From CAZBGL01 sp964491375 (GTDB lineage Bacteria > Desulfobacterota > Deferrisomatia > Deferrisomatales > Deferrisomataceae), in assembly GCA_964491375.1 (NCBI GenBank), contig CAZBGL010000068.1, positions 5,068-69,067 of the forward strand: a DNA stretch of 64,000 nucleotides. Direction: 5' to 3'. Below are positions 60,156 to 64,000 of the stretch, in pieces (within the stretch, counting starts at the first letter, position 1; the number at the start of each line of letters is the position of its first letter). The notes beneath the pieces were generated by a model. That model did no database searches, was not told where the DNA came from, and saw only the letters and a list, made by a program, of their open reading frames with translations. The position numbers and the translations under genes were made by a program.

Positions 60156-60875
60156 TCAGCCCCCGGGGGGGCGCGGGGAAGGGGCGGCGTTCTCCGTGCC
60201 GGGGGGAGGCGCCGGCCGCAGCCCTCCGGTGTGGGCCCCCCGCTCCCACGCCCTCCACGCCCCGGTGGAAAGGCCGGTGTCCACGTCCACGCGCCGGGCC
60301 GCCCGGTCCAGCCGGACGCGCACACCGGGCCGCAGGTGCACCGCGGTCTGGCCCCGCACGGACACGTGCCGTGCCTCGGCCGTGCCCGAAAGGGCCAGGG
60401 CCGAGGTGCTGGATGCGTCCGCAGCCAGCAGCACGCGGCCGTCGGGTTCCGGCGCGAGTTCCATGCCCGGGGCGAGGATCACCAGGGGAGCTGCTGTGAG
60501 GCGCCACACCAGCACCTCGCCCTCCAGGACCCGGAGCGTGCGGGTGACCGGATGGCGCCCCTCGTAGGCGAACGGCACGCGCACGGTGCTGCCGGGAAAC
60601 AGGCGGACCACGGCCTCGGGCAGCCGGATCTCCACCCGGCCGGCCGATCCGGTGCGGACCGTGTCATCGGGTTCGAGGAGCAGGGGGCCTTCGAGGGGCC
60701 GGTCCTTGCGGGAATGGCGCGGCCGCAGCCAGGCCTCGCCCTCCACCCGGCCGATCTGGGGGTGGAGCACGGCGCGGGGTTGGCGGACCGGAACCCAGTC
60801 CGCCGGCACGCACCCGGCGGCCACGAGCCACAGCACCAGACCCGCCGCCCGGACCGCGTTCCGTCGCCCGCCCAC
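60156..60875 (-). CDS. Lipoprotein with FecR-like domain
   Basis: 239 aa from GTG 60875, with GAGGCGG upstream; the frame is open to 60941. Signal peptide with lipobox LVAAGC (VGGRRNAVRAAGLVLWLVAAGC in order). Then a FecR-like beta domain: TVRTGSAGRVEIRLPEAVVRLFPGSTVRV, EGEVLVW and ARHVSVRGQTAVHLRPGVRV. The tail is Pro-rich. FecR-like domains occur in surface-signal and peptidoglycan-associated proteins; the role is unknown. Ten bases after the moaB-like stop. Confidence 0.75.
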   Translation of the reverse strand: MGGRRNAVRAAGLVLWLVAAGCVPADWVPVRQPRAVLHPQIGRVEGEAWLRPRHSRKDRPLEGPLLLEPDDTVRTGSAGRVEIRLPEAVVRLFPGSTVRVPFAYEGRHPVTRTLRVLEGEVLVWRLTAAPLVILAPGMELAPEPDGRVLLAADASSTSALALSGTAEARHVSVRGQTAVHLRPGVRVRLDRAARRVDVDTGLSTGAWRAWERGAHTGGLRPAPPPGTENAAPSPRPPGG

Positions 60876-60885
60876 GTCCGCCGCC

Positions 60886-61392
60886 TCACCCGTTGGGCTG
60901 GCCGCACTCGGAGGGGTCGCCGTGGATCTTCTCCAGGGCATGGGGAAGCGCCGGGAGCAGGACCTCCAGGTTCTCGCGCGCTGCGCGGGGGCTCCCGGGC
61001 AGGTTCACGATGAGGGTGCGGCCCCGGATCCCCACCACGGCCCGGGAGATCATCGCATGGGGGGTCTTCTGGAGGCTGGCCCAGCGCATGGCCTCGGCCA
61101 TGCCGGGCACCTCGCGGTCGATCACGTCCCGGGTGGCCTCGGGGGCCACGTCCCGGGGCGCCACGCCGGTGCCCCCCGTGGTGAGCACCAGGTCCAGTCC
61201 CTCGGCGTCGGCCCACCGGATCAGGGTCCGGGCGATCCGGTCCCGCTCGTCCGGGATCACCTCGTACCGCTCCACCCGGTACGGTCCTCCGGCCAGGCTC
61301 TCCCGGAGCGCGGGCCCGGAGAGGTCCTCCCGTTCCCCCCGGGCGCTGCGGTCCGAAAGGGTCAGGATCCCCACGCGCCACGTCCGGTTCAC
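60886..61392 (-). CDS. Molybdenum cofactor protein MoaB/MogA family
   Basis: 168 aa from GTG 61392, overlapping the MOSC stop (GTGA). VGILTLSDRSARGEREDLSGPAL, DLVLTTGGTGVAPRDVAPEATRDV and NLPGSPRAARENLEVLLPALPHALEKI in order are family hallmarks, including the TTGGTG and GSP nucleotide/molybdopterin sites. Such proteins adenylylate molybdopterin. Paired with a MOSC protein upstream. Confidence 0.92.
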   Translation of the reverse strand: MNRTWRVGILTLSDRSARGEREDLSGPALRESLAGGPYRVERYEVIPDERDRIARTLIRWADAEGLDLVLTTGGTGVAPRDVAPEATRDVIDREVPGMAEAMRWASLQKTPHAMISRAVVGIRGRTLIVNLPGSPRAARENLEVLLPALPHALEKIHGDPSECGQPNG

Positions 61393-61838
61393 GGCCCCTC
61401 CTCCCCGGCGCCCAGCACCTCGATGGGGTCCCCGGGCCGCACCTCCCCTTCCCGCACGACCCGGGCGAACACCCCCTCGCGGGGCATCACGCAGTCGCCG
61501 GCCTGGTAGTAGATGGCGCACCGGGTGTGGCACTCCTTGCCGTGCTGGGTGATCTCCAGCACGGCCTCCCGGCCCACCCGCAGCCGCGTGCCCAGGGGGA
61601 GCCCCAGGAGGTCGAGCCCGCGGGTGGTCAGGTTCTCGGCGAAGTCGCCGGGGCCCACGTCCAGGCCGGCCGCGCGCATCTTCTCGATGCTCTCCTCGGC
61701 CAAGAGGCTCACCATGCGGTGCCACGATCCCGAATGGGCGTCGCCCACGAGGCCTTCGGGCCCGATCCTCGCGGACTCCACGGGTCCCTTCCGGACGCCC
61801 TTGGTCCGGCTCAGGTTCACGGAAACCACCACGGCCAC
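61389..61838 (-). CDS. MOSC-domain protein
   Basis: 149 aa from GTG 61838, chosen because AAGGAGGA lies 5 bases upstream; GTG 61862 adds 8 residues. SVNLSRTKGVRKGPVESARIGPEGLVGDAH, LGTRLRVGREAVLEITQHGKECHTRCAIYYQAGDCVMPREGVFARV in order. The conserved Cys (KECHTRC) is the MOSC sulfur-carrier residue. MOSC proteins take part in molybdenum/sulfur transfer; it is often fused to MoaC but is alone here and couples to moaB. Confidence 0.9.
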   Translation of the reverse strand: MAVVVSVNLSRTKGVRKGPVESARIGPEGLVGDAHSGSWHRMVSLLAEESIEKMRAAGLDVGPGDFAENLTTRGLDLLGLPLGTRLRVGREAVLEITQHGKECHTRCAIYYQAGDCVMPREGVFARVVREGEVRPGDPIEVLGAGEEGP

Positions 61839-61865
61839 CGGTTCCTCCTTCTTTGCGCGCACCCT

Positions 61866-62882
61866 TCAGAGCTTCCCCCGGCGGGCCAGGATCCGCGTGG
61901 CCCCTGCGGCCACCGGGGCCGGCACGTTCCGGCTGCGGGCGATCTGCCGCAGGTCCCGGTCCTGAAGCGTTTCCAGGAGCCGCAGGGCGCGGGCCACCGG
62001 GGTCTTTGGATTCTGACACAGGGCAAGCCGGATGGGGTAGCTTTTCATCCAGTCCCGCCGCCCCAGGATCATGCGGATGATCTCCTCGGGCATGGTGCGG
62101 TCCTGGGCCAGGGCCAGCACCTCGTCCTCGCGGATCTTGGGGCTCTGCACCACGGCCCGGAGCACGGCCTTGTTCGTGTCGCGCACGAGCAGCCGCCGCG
62201 CGCTCTTGGACCCCAGCATGGCCAGCCGGATCTTCTCGGCCACGGACATGGAGCGCACCAGGGTGTACAGGTTCTGGCGCTCCGCCTCGGTGGGCTCCAC
62301 CTGGTCGTCCACCAGGGCGGGGGGCAGCCCCTGGGGAAGCGCGCCGTGGGAGTCCGGGGGCTCTTCCCCGGGCTCCTCGGGGGATTCGGGTTCGGGGCGG
62401 CCGAACAGGGCCTCCAGGCGGGAGCGCTCGGCCACGGGAAGCCGGGGGTTTTCCAGCAGGCGGGCGGCCAGGGCGGGTTCTTCCAGCAGCACCCGCTGGT
62501 TGCGGGCCACCCGCTCCAACACCCCGGGGTCGTTGGACTCGACGAACCGGCCCAGGGTGGAAGGGCCCGCGGCCGGGTGCTCGAGCACCGCCAGGGCGAT
62601 CCGGCGGTCCTCGCCCCGGGTGGCCGCGATCCGGTCGAGCAGTTCGGGCGAGAGGCGCCCGTCCGAGAGGGCCTGGAGCACGATCTGCCGGGGGGTCTCC
62701 GCCCAGGCCCGTTCGGCCTCGGCGCGAACCGCAGGGGAGGGGTCGGCAGACAGCCTGCGGAGCACCTCCAGGCGCTCCGCAGGCGGCAGGGGCAGCGCCC
62801 CCCGCGCCGCCGCGATCCGCAACGGCTCGGGCGCGTCCGGCGCGATGTGCCGGGCCACCCCCTCGGGAAGGGGGACGCTCAC
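61866..62882 (-). CDS. Conserved unknown protein with HEAT-like helical repeats
   Basis: 338 aa from GTG 62882 (GTGA overlap with the SPOR gene). N-terminal helical repeats (DPSPAVRAEAERAW, DGRLSPELLDRIAA, LARNQRV-type) resemble the leucine-rich-repeat-variant or DUF2336 style. The C-terminal ~140 residues form a different, strongly ordered block: NLYTLVRSMSVAEKIRLAMLGSKSARRLLVRDTNKAVLRAVVQSPKI, RTMPEEIIRMILGRRDWMKSYPIRLALCQNPKTPV and RDLRQIARSRNVPAPV. Such a block recurs in Desulfobacterota genomes to my recollection, but no function is known. No signal, soluble. Confidence 0.7.
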   Translation of the reverse strand: MSVPLPEGVARHIAPDAPEPLRIAAARGALPLPPAERLEVLRRLSADPSPAVRAEAERAWAETPRQIVLQALSDGRLSPELLDRIAATRGEDRRIALAVLEHPAAGPSTLGRFVESNDPGVLERVARNQRVLLEEPALAARLLENPRLPVAERSRLEALFGRPEPESPEEPGEEPPDSHGALPQGLPPALVDDQVEPTEAERQNLYTLVRSMSVAEKIRLAMLGSKSARRLLVRDTNKAVLRAVVQSPKIREDEVLALAQDRTMPEEIIRMILGRRDWMKSYPIRLALCQNPKTPVARALRLLETLQDRDLRQIARSRNVPAPVAAGATRILARRGKL

Positions 62883-63916
62883 GGAAGCCTCCGCAGGTAG
62901 GCCCGCATCCCCTGCCCGGCCAGGCGCCTCCGCACGGCTTCGGCCTCCTGGCGCGTGGCGAACGGACCGGCGTACACGGTCCACACCGGGGCCGGGCCCC
63001 CGTGGCGCGCGTACCCGCCCTTGAACCCCGCCCGCACGAGCCCTTCCAGGGCCTTCTGGGCCTCCTCCTCCAGGAAGAAGTACGCCACCAGGCCCTCGTC
63101 GGTCCGCTCGGACTCGTACCCCAGGCCCTCCAGGACCCGGGCGGCCCGTTCGAGGACCGGGGCGTCCCCCTGGACGGTGAGCCGGTACGTGCGAAACCGC
63201 TTCCGCTCGGCCCTTCGAAAGTGGGGGACGCCCAGGTCCGTGAGGCGCGCTTCCAGGTCGTTCCGGTAGCGCTGGCTGCGGAAGACGCCCACCTGGAGCG
63301 CGTAACGGCCCTTGGGCGACGGCCTGGAGGCCTGGTTCGGCTCCGGCCTCGACGTTGCGGCCGCCTCGCGCCGGGGAGGGCCGGCCGTGGTGGGTTCGCG
63401 GGTACGGGTCGGCTCGATTCCCGGGCCCTCGGCCTTTGGGGAAGGGGGTTGGGGCTCTGGGGCCGGCTTGACGGCCCCTGCGGTCTCCCTCGGCCCGGGC
63501 TTCGGGGCCGTGGCGCCCTGCCGGGCCGGGCCCGGCACCCGGCCCACCACCTCCACTTCCCGCACGCCCGGGCCGAACCGGGAGGCCGGCGGGGTCTCGG
63601 TCCCGGCCGGCGGGGAGGGTTCGGACAGGGCAGGGGCCCGGGCCAGGGGGGGCTGACGGCCCTCGAGCCGGTAGGTCAAAAGCAGCCCGGCGACCTCGAG
63701 TCCGGCCACGCCGACGCACAACACGAGCACCAGCCACAGGAGCCACCGGCCCCGGGGCCGCGGTTCCTCGCCCGGGCCGTCCCCCTCGCCGGGCGACTCG
63801 GCCGGCGGGGCCTCCGGAGCGGCCTCCGGCTGGGCCTCGTCTCCGGAGCCCGCCTCCGGCTCCGGTGTGTCCCCGGCGCCCTCAGGCGTCCGGGCGGCTT
63901 CCGGTTCCTCCGCCAC
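62879..63916 (-). CDS. Membrane-anchored SPOR-domain protein
   Basis: 345 aa. Acidic Pro/Glu/Ala-rich N-terminus (about 1-55), one membrane helix (about 59-83: WLLWLVLVLCVGVAGLEVAGLLLTY), Pro/Arg linker, and then SPOR-type repeats at about 205-345: YALQVGVFRSQRYRNDLEARLTDLGVPHF in order and VWTVYAGPFATRQEAEAVRRRLAGQGMRAYLRRL. SPOR domains bind denuded septal glycan strands, so it may act at the division site. The 5' end lies 9 bp after the next gene. Confidence 0.87.
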   Translation of the reverse strand: MAEEPEAARTPEGAGDTPEPEAGSGDEAQPEAAPEAPPAESPGEGDGPGEEPRPRGRWLLWLVLVLCVGVAGLEVAGLLLTYRLEGRQPPLARAPALSEPSPPAGTETPPASRFGPGVREVEVVGRVPGPARQGATAPKPGPRETAGAVKPAPEPQPPSPKAEGPGIEPTRTREPTTAGPPRREAAATSRPEPNQASRPSPKGRYALQVGVFRSQRYRNDLEARLTDLGVPHFRRAERKRFRTYRLTVQGDAPVLERAARVLEGLGYESERTDEGLVAYFFLEEEAQKALEGLVRAGFKGGYARHGGPAPVWTVYAGPFATRQEAEAVRRRLAGQGMRAYLRRLP

Positions 63917-63925
63917 GGCGGCTCC

Positions 63926-64000
63926 CTACCCCTGGTCCTGCTCGGCCTTGGCCTCGGCGATGATCTTCTCGGCGATCTGGGGCGGGTCCTCCTCGTAGTG
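63926..64000 (-). CDS. C-terminus of an unidentified protein, truncated by window edge
   Basis: 24 residues before TAG: acidic/helical tail HYEEDPPQIAEKIIAEAKAE and QDQG, rich in Glu/Ala. Open frame continues to the edge with typical codon use. The identity cannot be told. It precedes the SPOR gene by 9 bp and probably belongs to the same operon. Confidence 0.5.
   Translation of the reverse strand, partial: HYEEDPPQIAEKIIAEAKAEQDQG

Noticed and set aside
1..64000. CRISPR array, IS elements, prophage
   Set aside because: No regularly spaced repeats, transposase, integrase, capsid or terminase-like frames were seen in any gap or gene.

Overview
The window is a high-GC, almost fully coding chromosomal segment from a Gram-negative bacterium. 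It carries a Tol-Pal cluster, lipoproteins with lipoboxes, a multihaem cytochrome, PilZ-free HEAT/HD-GYP signalling proteins, and an energy-converting Mrp/Mbh-like antiporter. My best guess is a Desulfobacterota-type (former deltaproteobacterial) lineage, possibly Deferrisoma-like. That placement rests on gene content and GC only. Genes are tightly packed, many with ATGA/GTGA overlaps, and GTG starts are frequent. Several intergenic regions show clear TTGACA-N17-TATAAT-like promoters. I see no prophage, IS element or CRISPR array.

Layout. 1-4.7 kb (minus): partial sensor kinase, moaA, class A PBP. 4.75-8.3 kb: HEAT protein plus HD-GYP protein, convergent with a second HEAT protein that extends the tolB-pal-cpoB operon (8.3-11.1 kb). 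11.2-13.7 kb (minus): amidase-rph-rdgB-membrane protein operon. 13.8-23.2 kb (plus): thioredoxin-like protein, dnaJ-merR-comEC, REC-GGDEF regulator, hisS, small multihaem cytochrome, aspS. 23.3-27.4 kb: Rrf2 regulator, gap-pgk-tpiA (lower glycolysis), secG and tRNA-Leu(GAG). 27.5-29.1 kb: DUF2294 gene, a gene-free stretch with a possible small RNA, and a universal stress protein. 29.3-37.8 kb: RelA/SpoT-type synthetase, then an 11-gene Mrp/Mbh-type cation antiporter operon with three antiporter-like subunits. 38-45.6 kb: tRNA-Leu(CAG), thioesterase, rnr, ubiB-like kinase, pseudouridine synthase, YgiQ radical SAM protein, XRE-cupin regulator. 45.6-48.9 kb: alanine dehydrogenase, P-II protein and divergent amtB (nitrogen). 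49.2-54.9 kb: amidotransferase, citrate synthase, HAD phosphatase, DUF1015, tRNA methyltransferase. 54.8-58.5 kb: DUF721, a Se/S-carrier-like (DUF3343) gene, a CMD/peroxidase-like gene and arsS, then endonuclease IV. 58.8-64 kb (minus): AAA ATPase, FecR-like lipoprotein, moaB, MOSC, a conserved unknown, a SPOR protein and the tail of one more gene.

The most notable observation is that the arsS frame meets a TGA exactly where the family carries its C-terminal Cys/Sec. It then continues with GGAIAA to a TAG, and a hairpin starts just downstream of the TGA. This indicates a selenoprotein that an automatic annotation would truncate. A Se/S-carrier-like gene two genes upstream fits. Other points of interest are the split-MrpA antiporter operon lacking any hydrogenase genes, an AT-rich island with repeated TTGTATC sites between glnB and amtB, a perfect operator-like palindrome on the ald promoter, and a promoter-hairpin-terminator unit with no ORF near 28.0 kb.
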